Source: Actinomadura craniellae (lineage in GTDB: Bacteria > Actinomycetota > Actinomycetes > Streptosporangiales > Streptosporangiaceae). Taken from it: DNA of 64,000 nucleotides. Below, piece by piece: positions 1 to 7,187 of this stretch. The notes under the pieces were generated by a model, which was not told where the DNA came from, did no database searches, and was given only the letters and a program-made list of their open reading frames with translations. Location: the NCBI RefSeq assembly GCF_003289645.1, contig NZ_QLYX01000010.1, positions 124,001-188,000 on the forward strand, in the 5' to 3' direction. The translations under genes and the position numbers were made by a program. Every line of letters begins with the position of its first letter. The stretch's first letter is position 1.

Positions 1-1590
1 CCGCGCACCGCCCTGGAGATCCTCCAGCCGGCGCTGGCCGCGCTCGCCGCCGCCCACCGCACCGGGCTGGTGCACCGCGACGTCAAGCCCGAGAACGTGC
101 TGCTGACCGACGACGGCATGGTCAAGGTGGCCGACTTCGGCCTGGCCCGGGCCGAAACCGCCAGCAAACAGACCAAGACCGGGCTGATCATCGGCACGGT
201 CGGTTACCTGGCCCCCGAGCAGGTGGTCTCAGGGCACGCCGACGTGCGCTCCGACGTGTACGCCGCCGGCATCATGCTGTTCGAGATGCTCACCGGCCAC
301 CAGCCGCACCAGGCCGACACCCCCCTCGCCGTCGCCTACAAGCACGTCAACGAGGTCGTGCCGCCGCCGTCCAGCGCCATCCCAGGGCTGCCGCCGCAAC
401 TCGACGTGCTCGTCACCCGCGCCACCGGCCACGACCCGGCCCGCCGGCCCGCCGACGCCGGCCAGTTCCTCGCCGCCGTGACCGACGTCCACGCGACACT
501 GCCGCCCGACATCGACCACCGGCTGCAGAACGCCCCGCAGAACGTCACCTCGGTGCTCGGGCACGCCCCGCCCCCGGCCGCCGCCCCGCACACCCGCGTC
601 TACCAGCAGCCCGACACCCTCCCGCCGGTGGCCCGCGGCTCCTTCATGGACCGGCTCATCGACACCGTGACCGGGCGGTACGCGCTGATCGCGGTGGGCG
701 CCCTCGCCGTCGTGGTACTCGGCTGGGCCGTCTGGTACCAGGTGTCAGGGCAGTACGACTCCATCCCCAAGAACATCATCGGGATGAGCGCCGAACAGGC
801 GAAGACCGAACTGGCCGGCAACGGGCTCACCGTGCAGGTACGCAAGGGCGGCTACAGCAACACGGTCCCCCGCGACCGGGTGATGAGCACCGACCCCGCC
901 CCCGGCACCGACGTCAAACAGGGCACGGCCGTCACCCTCACCCTCTCCAAAGGCCCCTACCCGCGCGAAATCCCCGACGTGTCAGGCAAGTCGCAGGACG
1001 AAGCCACCCAGGCCCTCAAGGACGACAAGTTCGAGGTCGGCGCCGTCCACCGCGAGTTCTCCCCCACCGGCCGGCCCGTGCCCAAGGACCAGGTGATCCG
1101 CACCGACCCGCCCGCGGGCAGGAGCCACCAACCCGACAAGCCCGTCACCCTCGTCCTCAGCAACGGCGTGCAACTCCCCGACCTGACCGGCCAGCCCCGG
1201 CAGAGCGCCGAGCAGCAACTGCGCGCCCTGGGCCTGGCCGTCAAAGTCGAGGAACAGGAACAGGACGGCAAACCGCCCGGCACCGTGCTCAGCCAGAACC
1301 CGCCCGGCGGCACCGGTGTCAACCCCGGCGACACCGTCACCCTCACCGTGCAGAAGGGGCGCGACTGCCCCTGGTGGAACCCGTTCTGCGGCAACGGCAA
1401 CAACAACGATCCGAACCAGATCCCGGTACCGACCGTGCTGGGGCGAAGCGTGGACGAAGCCAGGAACATGCTGCAGGGAGCAGGCTTCCAGGTGGACGTG
1501 CGGCACCAGATCGGCAGCGGCCGGGTACTGCGCCAGCAACCCGCCAACGGCAACGCCCCACGCAACTCCCCGATCGTGATCTGGCACTGA
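1..1590 (+). CDS. Ser/Thr protein kinase with four PASTA domains (5' end missing)
   Basis: The frame is open from base 1, so the N-lobe of the kinase lies outside the window. Visible kinase motifs are HRDVKPEN (bases 73-96), DFG (133-141) and APEQ (211-222). A single membrane segment follows (about 679-747), then four extracellular PASTA repeats (roughly 753-960, 961-1170, 1171-1350, 1415-1590). The layout is that of PknB-family kinases, which sense muropeptides or lipid II outside and phosphorylate cell-division and wall proteins inside. Its place just before the DAHP synthase region matches pknL of mycobacteria, but PknL as I recall lacks PASTA repeats, so I give no symbol. Confidence 0.93.
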   Translation, partial: PRTALEILQPALAALAAAHRTGLVHRDVKPENVLLTDDGMVKVADFGLARAETASKQTKTGLIIGTVGYLAPEQVVSGHADVRSDVYAAGIMLFEMLTGHQPHQADTPLAVAYKHVNEVVPPPSSAIPGLPPQLDVLVTRATGHDPARRPADAGQFLAAVTDVHATLPPDIDHRLQNAPQNVTSVLGHAPPPAAAPHTRVYQQPDTLPPVARGSFMDRLIDTVTGRYALIAVGALAVVVLGWAVWYQVSGQYDSIPKNIIGMSAEQAKTELAGNGLTVQVRKGGYSNTVPRDRVMSTDPAPGTDVKQGTAVTLTLSKGPYPREIPDVSGKSQDEATQALKDDKFEVGAVHREFSPTGRPVPKDQVIRTDPPAGRSHQPDKPVTLVLSNGVQLPDLTGQPRQSAEQQLRALGLAVKVEEQEQDGKPPGTVLSQNPPGGTGVNPGDTVTLTVQKGRDCPWWNPFCGNGNNNDPNQIPVPTVLGRSVDEARNMLQGAGFQVDVRHQIGSGRVLRQQPANGNAPRNSPIVIWH

Positions 1591-1619
1591 GTTTGCTTGG
1601 CGCTCGTTCCTCGCGCTTG

Positions 1620-1723
1620 TCGCGGCGCCTTCGGCGCGCCGTCTTCCCTCGTCGCGGTGAAGATCGCTCGTTCCTCACGATCTTCACCGCTCCTCAGTCC
1701 AGACGGCGCGGGCGCCGCTCCCT
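1620..1723. repeat. 104-bp direct repeat, copy 1
   Basis: This is nearly identical to 1751-1854 (offset 131 bases); the few differences lie near the 5' end. Each copy contains the perfect inverted repeat GTGAAGATCG / CGATCTTCAC separated by 11 bases, so RNA from either strand would form a hairpin. Confidence 0.9.
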
Positions 1724-1750
1724 GCTTGCCTGGCTCGCTTCGCTCGCTGG

Positions 1751-1854
1751 TCGCGGCGCCCTTGGCGCGCCGTCTTCCCTCGTCGCGGTGAAGATCGCTC
1801 GTTCCTCACGATCTTCACCGCTCCTCAGTCCAGACGGCGCGGGCGCCGCTCCCT
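1751..1854. repeat. 104-bp direct repeat, copy 2
   Basis: Second copy of the unit at 1620-1723, with the same internal 10-bp inverted repeat. The tandem arrangement behind the kinase gene suggests an intergenic repeat family or a strong bidirectional structure; which is unknown. Confidence 0.9.
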
Positions 1855-1915
1855 TTTCGCCTCGCTGCGCATCGGCGCCTGTCTCGTCCTTCCCGGGGTG
1901 AGTTTGGGGCGGCGG

Positions 1916-1921
1916 TAGGGT
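1916..1921 (+). promoter_or_regulatory. Putative -10 box of nfo
   Basis: TAGGGT lies nine bases before the nfo ATG, and no Shine-Dalgarno sequence is present, which suggests a leaderless or near-leaderless transcript. Confidence 0.4.
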
Positions 1922-1930
1922 TGCGGGTCT

Positions 1931-2782
1931 ATGACTGCTGTGCAGAGCCCGATTGGGGCGCATGTGCCGGTGGCCGGGGGGTTGGCCACCGGGGGGTTGA
2001 AGTACGCGGCTGAGATCGGTGCTGAGGCCGTGCAGGTGTTCGTGTCGAATCCGCGGGGGTGGGCGCAGAGCGCTGGGAAGCCGGATGAGGATGCGCGGCT
2101 GGCCGAGAGTGAGGTGCCGGTTTATGTGCATGCTCCTTATCTGGTGAATGTGGGGTCGCCCAGTGCCGACACGCTGGAGAAGTCGCTGGGGTCGATTCGT
2201 AATGCGCTGAAGCGGGGGCGGGAGGTCGGGGCGCTCGGGGTGGTGGTGCATACGGGGTCGGCGGTCAGCCAGTCCTATGACGAGGCGATGCGGCAGATCC
2301 ACGAGCATCTGCTGCCGGTGGTCGAGGAGATTCCCGAGGACGGGCCCGACCTGTTGCTGGAGCCGATGGCGGGGCAGGGGGCGATGCTCTGTGCGACCGT
2401 CCAGCAACTCGGGCCGTACTTCGAGGCGCTGGAGCGGCACCCTCGGGTGGGGGTGTGCCTGGACACCTGCCACGCGTTCGCGGCAGGGCACGACCTCGCC
2501 GCCGAGCGGGGAGTGGCCGAGACCATCGACGCGCTGGTGGAGACCGTGGGGGCGGGGCGGCTCAAGCTGATCCACGCCAACGACTCGATGGACGTCTGCG
2601 GGTCCGCCAAGGATCGGCACGAGAACATCGGCGCGGGGCACATCGGGGAAGGGCCGTTCGCCGAACTGCTGCGGCATCCGCAGGTGGCGGGGCTGCCGTT
2701 CATCATCGAGACGCCAGGGCGGTCGGCCGATCCGCATCGCAAGGACATCGAGACCCTCAAGCGGCTGCGCGACACCGAGTAG
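1931..2782 (+). CDS. nfo: Endonuclease IV (AP endonuclease, TIM barrel)
   Basis: This 283-aa protein matches the deoxyribonuclease IV family, which cuts DNA at abasic sites during base excision repair using three metal ions, usually Zn. It begins with the family-typical SPIGAHVPVAGGL. The metal-binding segments are present in order: HTGS, LEPMAGQG, CLDTCHAFAAGHD, HANDS, HENIGAGHIGEG and a C-terminal ETPG. Length is normal. The ATG has a TAGGGT box upstream but no ribosome binding site. It stands alone between the repeat array and a hairpin terminator. The family assignment is secure; substrate range beyond AP sites is not visible. Confidence 0.95.
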   Translation: MTAVQSPIGAHVPVAGGLATGGLKYAAEIGAEAVQVFVSNPRGWAQSAGKPDEDARLAESEVPVYVHAPYLVNVGSPSADTLEKSLGSIRNALKRGREVGALGVVVHTGSAVSQSYDEAMRQIHEHLLPVVEEIPEDGPDLLLEPMAGQGAMLCATVQQLGPYFEALERHPRVGVCLDTCHAFAAGHDLAAERGVAETIDALVETVGAGRLKLIHANDSMDVCGSAKDRHENIGAGHIGEGPFAELLRHPQVAGLPFIIETPGRSADPHRKDIETLKRLRDTE

Positions 2783-2790
2783 AGAAAAAA

Positions 2791-2836
2791 CTCGGGCGCT
2801 GCCGGACAACCCCCCGACTGTCCAGCAGCGCCCGAG
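2791..2836. terminator. Bidirectional hairpin terminator after nfo
   Basis: The 18-bp stem carries one mismatch (arms 2791-2808 and 2819-2836, loop of 10). Six A residues precede it on the plus strand, so read from the minus strand it is a classic stem followed by a T-run. That would end transcripts from the LytTR gene, and nfo transcripts less efficiently. Confidence 0.85.
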
Positions 2837-3129
2837 CGTCGCCAGCGGATCCCACCCCCCCGGTACGGGATCCACCGGCCCTGACCCGGCGGACGGCGGA
2901 ACTCCTCGCGAAAGACGCGTCCGGTTTCCACCGTGCACGGCGCGGGACAGCTTCGCCGTCTCGCCAGATCTCCCGGTTTGTTCCGGTGAGTTCTGGTGAC
3001 ACGGAGAACACTAGGCGGCCTACCGCGCTCGGGGACCCCCGAAAACGCGATGCTCGATCAACGGTGCGTAGCCAGCGATATACGCACAGTGATCGAAAGA
3101 TGAGCGGTCGGTTCCGCACGACGAACGGC
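2837..3129. other. Non-coding spacer between nfo and LytTR gene
   Basis: Frames crossing this spacer have no plausible codon bias. A lower-GC patch around 3055-3105 may hold a promoter, but I cannot define boxes. Confidence 0.5.
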
Positions 3130-3891
3130 TCACCCGACCGGGCCGCTCTCCTGGCGAAAGCCCCGGACGAGCAGGTCGCGGACCGCACGGGTGTGCCGGC
3201 GGCTCACCGGCAGCAGTTCCCCGCCCACCTGCACGGCGGCCCGGCCCGCCTCGAAGCGCAACTCCTGGATGTGCCCGGCGGCGACAAGGGTGCTGCGGTG
3301 GATCCGGATGAACCCCGCCCCCTCCCAGCGGCGGGCGAGCGCCGCGAGGGGCATGCGCACCAGGTAGCGGCCGTCGCCGGTGTGCAGCCGCACGTAGTCG
3401 CCGTGCGCCTGGACGTGGGTGACGGCCGAGCGCGGCACCAGCCGGGTCCGGCCGCTCAGCTCCACCGGGATCAGCTCGGCGTCCGCGGCGGGCGGCTCGG
3501 CGCCGTCGGGGCGGGAACCGGCGACGCGCTCGACCCGGCGGACCGACTCGGCCAGCCGCTCCGCCCCGACCGGCTTGAGGACGTAGTCGACCGCGCCGAG
3601 CTCGTAGGCGGCCAGCGCGCAGTCGCGGTGGGCCGTCACGAACACCACCGCGGGCGGGTCGGCGTACCCGGCCAGCAGCCGGGTGAGGTCGAGGCCGTCG
3701 AGGCCGGGCATCCGGACGTCGAGGAAGACCGCGTCCAGCCGCTCCCCCGCCAGCAGGGTGCGGCCGAGCCTGCTCAGCGCCCCGGCGGGCCCGGCGACGT
3801 CGACGTGCTCAACCCGGGGGTCCTCCCGCAGCAGTCGCACCAATCGGTCGAGTGCGGGGGACTCCTCGTCCACGGCCAGCAGGCGAAGCAT
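3130..3891 (-). CDS. LytTR-family response regulator (REC + LytTR)
   Basis: This 253-aa protein has an N-terminal receiver domain (about residues 1-120) and a C-terminal LytTR DNA-binding domain (about 140-245, with VQAHGDYVRLHT and the FIRIHRSTLV segment). The receiver residues are all present: acidic D8/E9, phosphoacceptor D58 in FLDVRMPG, T86 and K106. It should therefore be phosphorylated normally. LytTR regulators commonly control wall, bacteriocin or membrane genes. No histidine kinase is adjacent, so the partner is elsewhere. A T-run terminator lies downstream at 2791-2836. Confidence 0.9.
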   Translation of the reverse strand: MLRLLAVDEESPALDRLVRLLREDPRVEHVDVAGPAGALSRLGRTLLAGERLDAVFLDVRMPGLDGLDLTRLLAGYADPPAVVFVTAHRDCALAAYELGAVDYVLKPVGAERLAESVRRVERVAGSRPDGAEPPAADAELIPVELSGRTRLVPRSAVTHVQAHGDYVRLHTGDGRYLVRMPLAALARRWEGAGFIRIHRSTLVAAGHIQELRFEAGRAAVQVGGELLPVSRRHTRAVRDLLVRGFRQESGPVG

Positions 3892-3963
3892 ACGAGGACC
3901 CTGCCCAGATCACTCTCCGCACGCAACCCGCTTCACCAGGTGAGCAGAATGTCTTGACCCGAT

Positions 3964-4569
3964 CTACAGCGGCGGCGCCTCGCCGTCCTCCTCCTGGTAG
4001 GAGTAGCGCTGCTCGCCCCAGGGGTCGGCGACGTTGTGGTAGCCGCGCTCCTCCCAGAAACCACGCCGGTCCTTGATCAGGTATTCCACCGCCCGGGCCC
4101 ACTTGACGCTCTTCCACGCGTACAGGTGGGGCACCACGAGCCGGACCGGGAAGCCGTGGTCGGGGCTGAGGCGCTCGCCGTCGCGGTGGGTGGCGAACAT
4201 GGTCGCGTCGGCGAGGAAGTCCGACATCCGGACGTTGGCGCTGTAGCCGTAATCGGCCCAGACCATGACGTGGGTGGCGTCCGGATGGGGCGGTACCAGT
4301 TCCACCATGGTCGTGCCGGAGACACCGCGCCACAGGTTGTCGGGGATCGTGAACTTGGTGACGCAGTGGAAGTCGGCGACCGCCTCGGTTTGGGGCAGGC
4401 GCTCGAACTCGTCCCAGGTCCAGCGGTGGTGCTCGCCCGACTCCGTCGCACCGAAGACACGGAAGTCCCAGTCCGCGGGCCGGAACTTCGGCACCGGACC
4501 GTAGTGCAGCACGGGCCAGCCACGGGGGACGTACTGTCCGGGTGGCAGCCGCTTCTCGGATGGGGACAT
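3964..4569 (-). CDS. Molybdopterin-dependent oxidoreductase (sulfite-oxidase-like)
   Basis: The protein is 201 aa with the oxidoreductase molybdopterin-binding fold and little else: no heme domain, no dimerisation domain and no obvious signal peptide. The segment VADFHCVTKFT carries the cysteine expected to bind molybdenum. It belongs to the short sulfite-oxidase-like or YedY-like group, whose physiological substrate is generally unknown. I chose the ATG at 4569 because GGAGG lies 11 bases upstream; the frame also runs further upstream, but without family sequence. It is transcribed away from the aroF leader region. Confidence 0.88.
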   Translation of the reverse strand: MSPSEKRLPPGQYVPRGWPVLHYGPVPKFRPADWDFRVFGATESGEHHRWTWDEFERLPQTEAVADFHCVTKFTIPDNLWRGVSGTTMVELVPPHPDATHVMVWADYGYSANVRMSDFLADATMFATHRDGERLSPDHGFPVRLVVPHLYAWKSVKWARAVEYLIKDRRGFWEERGYHNVADPWGEQRYSYQEEDGEAPPL

Positions 4570-4657
4570 GACTCGCTCATCCTCCCATCTCCCGGAGACT
4601 GGCCGTATCCGGGCCCACCCGGGCGGCGGCTCCGCCTCATGGGTTACCCTGGCTCGC

Positions 4658-4732
4658 ATGCGCAACGCCGTCTATTTCTTTTGGTACGGCCGGTCCGGGA
4701 ATCCCCCGCCGGTCTGCCAGACGTTGCGCTGA
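4658..4732 (+). CDS. Leader peptide rich in Tyr/Phe/Trp
   Basis: This 24-codon ORF begins MRNAVYFFWYG, so five of residues 6-10 are aromatic (Tyr, Phe, Phe, Trp, Tyr). It ends at TGA 4730-4732, just before a strong terminator. It has no Shine-Dalgarno sequence; the ATG sits eight bases after TACCCT, so translation is probably leaderless. Its role is to measure charged aromatic tRNAs, not to make a functional peptide. Covering all three aromatic amino acids fits the shared precursor enzyme encoded next. Confidence 0.85.
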   Translation: MRNAVYFFWYGRSGNPPPVCQTLR

Positions 4733-4747
4733 CAGACCACGCAGGAG

Positions 4748-4783
4748 AGCCCCGGACCGAGCGGTCCGGGGCTTTTCGCTTTT
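4748..4783 (+). terminator. Intrinsic terminator of the DAHP synthase attenuator
   Basis: A perfect 11-bp stem (4748-4758 with 4763-4773), loop GAGC, is followed by TTTCGCTTTT. It lies between the leader peptide and the synthase start at 4809. Confidence 0.9.
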
Positions 4784-4808
4784 ACGCATACGAGGAGACC
4801 CGCAGAAC

Positions 4809-5855
4809 ATGGTGATCGTGATGGCCCCGGAGGCCACCGAAGCAGATCTCACGGCCGTCGTCTCGCTGGTGGAGACGGCGGGCGGCGACGCCTTCGTCAG
4901 CCGCGGGGTGAACCGGACCATCGTCGGGCTGGTGGGCGACGTCGAGCAGTTCGGTTCGCTGAACCTGCGCGGCATGAGCGGCGTCGCCGACGTGGTGCGG
5001 ATCTCCGTGCCCTACAAGCTGGTCAGCCGGGAGAACCACCCCGATCGCTCGGTGGTCCGGGTCGGCGGCGTGCCGATCGGGCCCGACACCATGACCCTCA
5101 TCGCCGGGCCCTGCGCGGTCGAGACACCGGAGCAGACCCTGCAGGCCGCGCAGATGGCGCAGGCCGCGGGCGCGTCGCTGCTGCGGGGCGGCGCGTTCAA
5201 GCCGCGGACGTCCCCGTACGCCTTCCAGGGGCTGGGCGAGGACGGGCTGAAGATCCTCGCCGAGGTACGGGCCGAGACCGGCATGCCGGTCGTCACCGAG
5301 GTCGTGGACGCGCACGACGTCGAGCTGGTGGCCTCCTACGCCGACATGCTGCAGATCGGCACCCGGAACGCGCAGAACTTCGCGCTGCTCCAGGCGGCCG
5401 GCGAGGTGGGCAGGCCGGTCCTGCTCAAGCGCGGGATGAGCGGCACCATCGAGGAGTGGCTGATGGCCGCCGAGTACATCGCCCAGCGCGGCAACCTCGA
5501 CATCGTGCTGTGCGAGCGCGGCATCCGCACCTTCGAGAAGGCCACCCGCAACACCCTCGACATCAGCGCGGTTCCGGTGGCGCAGCGGCTCAGCCACCTG
5601 CCGGTGATCGTCGACCCGTCGCACTCCGGCGGGCACCGCGACCTGGTGCTGCCGCTGACCCGGGCCGCGATCGCGGTCGGCGCCGACGGCGTGATCATCG
5701 ACGTGCACCCGCACCCCGAGACCGCCCTGTGCGACGGCCCGCAGGCACTGGTGGACGGCGACCTGCGCGAACTGGCCCGGCTGGCCCGCGAACTGCCACC
5801 CGTCTTCGGCCGTTCCCTGACCCCGGCCACCAACCCCGACCCGCTCCCCGCCTGA
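4809..5855 (+). CDS. aroF: 3-deoxy-7-phosphoheptulonate (DAHP) synthase, type I-beta
   Basis: This 348-aa enzyme condenses phosphoenolpyruvate and erythrose 4-phosphate in the first step of the shikimate pathway. Residues 1-70 form the ferredoxin/ACT-like domain typical of the Thermotoga-type enzyme. The barrel starts near IAGPCAVET and carries LLRGGAFKPRTSPY, LLKRGMSGTIEEW, VDPSHSGGHRD and DVHPHPETALCDGPQ. It is preceded by an aromatic-codon attenuator, so supply is matched to Tyr, Phe and Trp levels at the RNA level, perhaps with allosteric control through the N-terminal domain. A degenerate repeat element begins at its stop codon. Confidence 0.95.
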   Translation: MVIVMAPEATEADLTAVVSLVETAGGDAFVSRGVNRTIVGLVGDVEQFGSLNLRGMSGVADVVRISVPYKLVSRENHPDRSVVRVGGVPIGPDTMTLIAGPCAVETPEQTLQAAQMAQAAGASLLRGGAFKPRTSPYAFQGLGEDGLKILAEVRAETGMPVVTEVVDAHDVELVASYADMLQIGTRNAQNFALLQAAGEVGRPVLLKRGMSGTIEEWLMAAEYIAQRGNLDIVLCERGIRTFEKATRNTLDISAVPVAQRLSHLPVIVDPSHSGGHRDLVLPLTRAAIAVGADGVIIDVHPHPETALCDGPQALVDGDLRELARLARELPPVFGRSLTPATNPDPLPA

Positions 5856-5955
5856 GCCGAGGGAGGGAGCGGAGCGGCCCGTGAGGGACGAGCGGTCCGC
5901 GCAGCGACCGACCGAGGCGAGGGCGGCGGCAAACACTGTCTGAGCCGAGGGAGGG
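5852..5955. repeat. Dispersed repeat element flanked by 16-bp direct repeats
   Basis: CTGAGCCGAGGGAGGG occurs at 5852-5867, over the aroF stop codon, and again at 5940-5955. Between them, 5863-5911 matches the reverse complement of 54293-54341 at 46 of 49 positions. It looks like a copy of a dispersed intergenic element. Confidence 0.8.
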
Positions 5956-5956
5956 G

Positions 5957-5994
5957 CACGGCGATCACGTGGGGCTCCCCGCGTGGTCGCCGTG
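5957..5994. other. Long hairpin upstream of the transporter leader
   Basis: The arms CACGGCGATCACG and CGTGGTCGCCGTG pair with one G-U, with an inner GGGG/CCCC stem. No T-run follows. It could terminate aroF transcripts in a Rho-assisted way, or be a protein site. Confidence 0.5.
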
Positions 5995-6003
5995 GCGATC
6001 GGT

Positions 6004-6108
6004 TAGTCTGCCGCCATGACCTACTGGCATGCCGTAACCCCGCCGCCGGCCCCCTGACCGGGGCAGCGGCCACTCGCTGAACGACCCGGCGCCGTGTCGC
6101 CGGGTTTT
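6004..6108 (+). promoter_or_regulatory. Attenuator of the DMT transporter gene
   Basis: A -10-like TAGTCT (6004-6009) is followed by a leaderless leader ORF (6016-6057) and then a terminator with stem ACCCGGCG / CGCCGGGT (6084-6091 with 6098-6105) and T-run 6105-6108. CGCCGG at 6044-6049, inside the leader, can pair with CCGGCG at 6086-6091 as an antiterminator. This is the same logic as the attenuator at 4645-4783, built from different sequence. Confidence 0.75.
6016..6057 (+). CDS. Leader peptide with Tyr-Trp-His
   Basis: The 13-residue ORF MTYWHAVTPPPAP starts seven bases after a TAGTCT box with no ribosome binding site. Tyr, Trp and His codons fall together at positions 3-5, and a Pro run ends the peptide; Pro runs also slow ribosomes. 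It is followed by a terminator hairpin and then by a transporter gene, the usual context of an attenuation leader. Function is inferred from this layout. Confidence 0.75.
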   Translation: MTYWHAVTPPPAP

Positions 6109-6185
6109 CGCATGCCCGCACGCGGCCTGCCGCCCTGCCCCGGATCCGAAGCCTCCCTTCCGATTCGTGGTCAGGAGACCTGTTC

Positions 6186-7097
6186 ATGTCCGTGCGTACT
6201 CCCGAAATCCCTGCCTCCGCCCGGCTCGGCGGGGCCGGGTCGATCCTGCTCGCCGCGTCCCTGTGGGGGACGACCGGCACCGTCCGCGCGCTGGCGCCGG
6301 AGGGGGCGAGCCCGGTGTCGGTCGGTGCCGCCCGCATCGTCGTGGGCGGCCTGCTGCTGGTCCTTCTCGCGTCTCTGGTCGGGCGTGGGGCGGAACTGCG
6401 CCGGCTGCTGTCCTCCCGTCGCGCCCGGCTGCTGCTGGCCGTGGGGGTGATCTGCGTGGCGGTCTACCAGACGGCGTTCTTCGCCGGGGTCGCCCGCACC
6501 GGTGTCGCGACCGGGACCGTCGTCACGATCGGCAGCGCTCCCGCGTTCGCCGGGCTGCTGTCCTGGCTGACCGGTGGGGACCCGCTGTCGCGGCGGTGGC
6601 TGGCGGCCACCGCGGGCGCGGTGCTGGGCTGCGCCGCGCTGATCGGCGGCGGCCAGGAGGCCGGGGTCGAACCGCTCGGTGTGGCGCTGGCGCTGCTGTC
6701 GGGGCTGGGCTACGCGGTCTACGCCACCATCGCCTCCCATCTCATCGTCGGGGGTGGGGGTGACCAGGCCGTGGTCGCGGCGCTGTTCGGCGGTGCCGGG
6801 CTGCTGCTGCTCCCGGTGCTGCTGCTCGGCTCCTCCGGCTGGATGCTCACCGGGTCCGGCCTGCTGGTCGCGGGCTACCTGGGCGGGGTGACCACCGCGG
6901 TCGGGTACGTGCTGTACGCGCGCGGGCTGCGTGGTACCCCGGTGGCGGTGGCCACCACGCTGGGCCTGGCGGAGCCGGCGGTGGCCGCGCTGCTCGGCCT
7001 GGCGGTGCTCGGTGAGGATCTCGGCGGCGTCGCGCTGGTCGGGCTCGCCGGGATCGGGTGCAGCCTGCTCCTCCTGGTGCTGCCGGAGCGCCGCTGA
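6186..7097 (+). CDS. EamA/DMT-family membrane transporter
   Basis: The 303-aa protein has about ten hydrophobic segments arranged as two EamA repeats (roughly residues 12-150 and 160-298). DMT proteins of this type usually export amino acids or other metabolites. The leader peptide before it contains Tyr and Trp codons, and the neighbour upstream is DAHP synthase, so an aromatic amino acid or precursor is the most likely substrate; this is inference. Start ATG 6186 has GGAG nine bases upstream. The gene ends four bases before an open frame that is not translated from there; the next real gene begins at 7188. Confidence 0.9.
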   Translation: MSVRTPEIPASARLGGAGSILLAASLWGTTGTVRALAPEGASPVSVGAARIVVGGLLLVLLASLVGRGAELRRLLSSRRARLLLAVGVICVAVYQTAFFAGVARTGVATGTVVTIGSAPAFAGLLSWLTGGDPLSRRWLAATAGAVLGCAALIGGGQEAGVEPLGVALALLSGLGYAVYATIASHLIVGGGGDQAVVAALFGGAGLLLLPVLLLGSSGWMLTGSGLLVAGYLGGVTTAVGYVLYARGLRGTPVAVATTLGLAEPAVAALLGLAVLGEDLGGVALVGLAGIGCSLLLLVLPERR

Positions 7098-7187
7098 CCG
7101 ATGCCGGGTTCCGGGCCGGTTCCGGCCCGGAACCCGGTTGTGACCCTGCGGTCATCGGCCTGCGCCGGACCCGTCCGAGAGGCCATC

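Larger units (their letters stand above)
1591..1930. other. Intergenic region filled by a repeat array
   Basis: These 340 bases between the kinase stop and nfo hold two copies of a 104-bp repeat (listed separately) and short related CTCGCTTCGCTCGCTGG-like runs. Open frames here are small, and their codon use is unlike that of neighbouring genes. I see no gene. Confidence 0.8.
4645..4783 (+). promoter_or_regulatory. Aromatic amino acid attenuator of the DAHP synthase gene
   Basis: The parts in order are a -10-like TACCCT (4645-4650), a leaderless 24-codon leader peptide (4658-4732), an antiterminator arm GGTCCGGG (4692-4699), its partner CCCGGACC (4751-4758), the competing arm GGTCCGGG (4763-4770) and a T-rich tail (4773-4783). 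The partner arm can pair with either identical arm, giving mutually exclusive antiterminator and terminator. Starvation for Tyr, Phe or Trp would stall the ribosome on the leader and favour read-through into the synthase. The architecture is seen directly; the regulation is inferred. Confidence 0.85.

Noticed and set aside
2757-3188. 143-aa minus-strand frame between nfo and the LytTR gene
   Set aside because: Crosses a terminator hairpin and overlaps both neighbours; no family resemblance.
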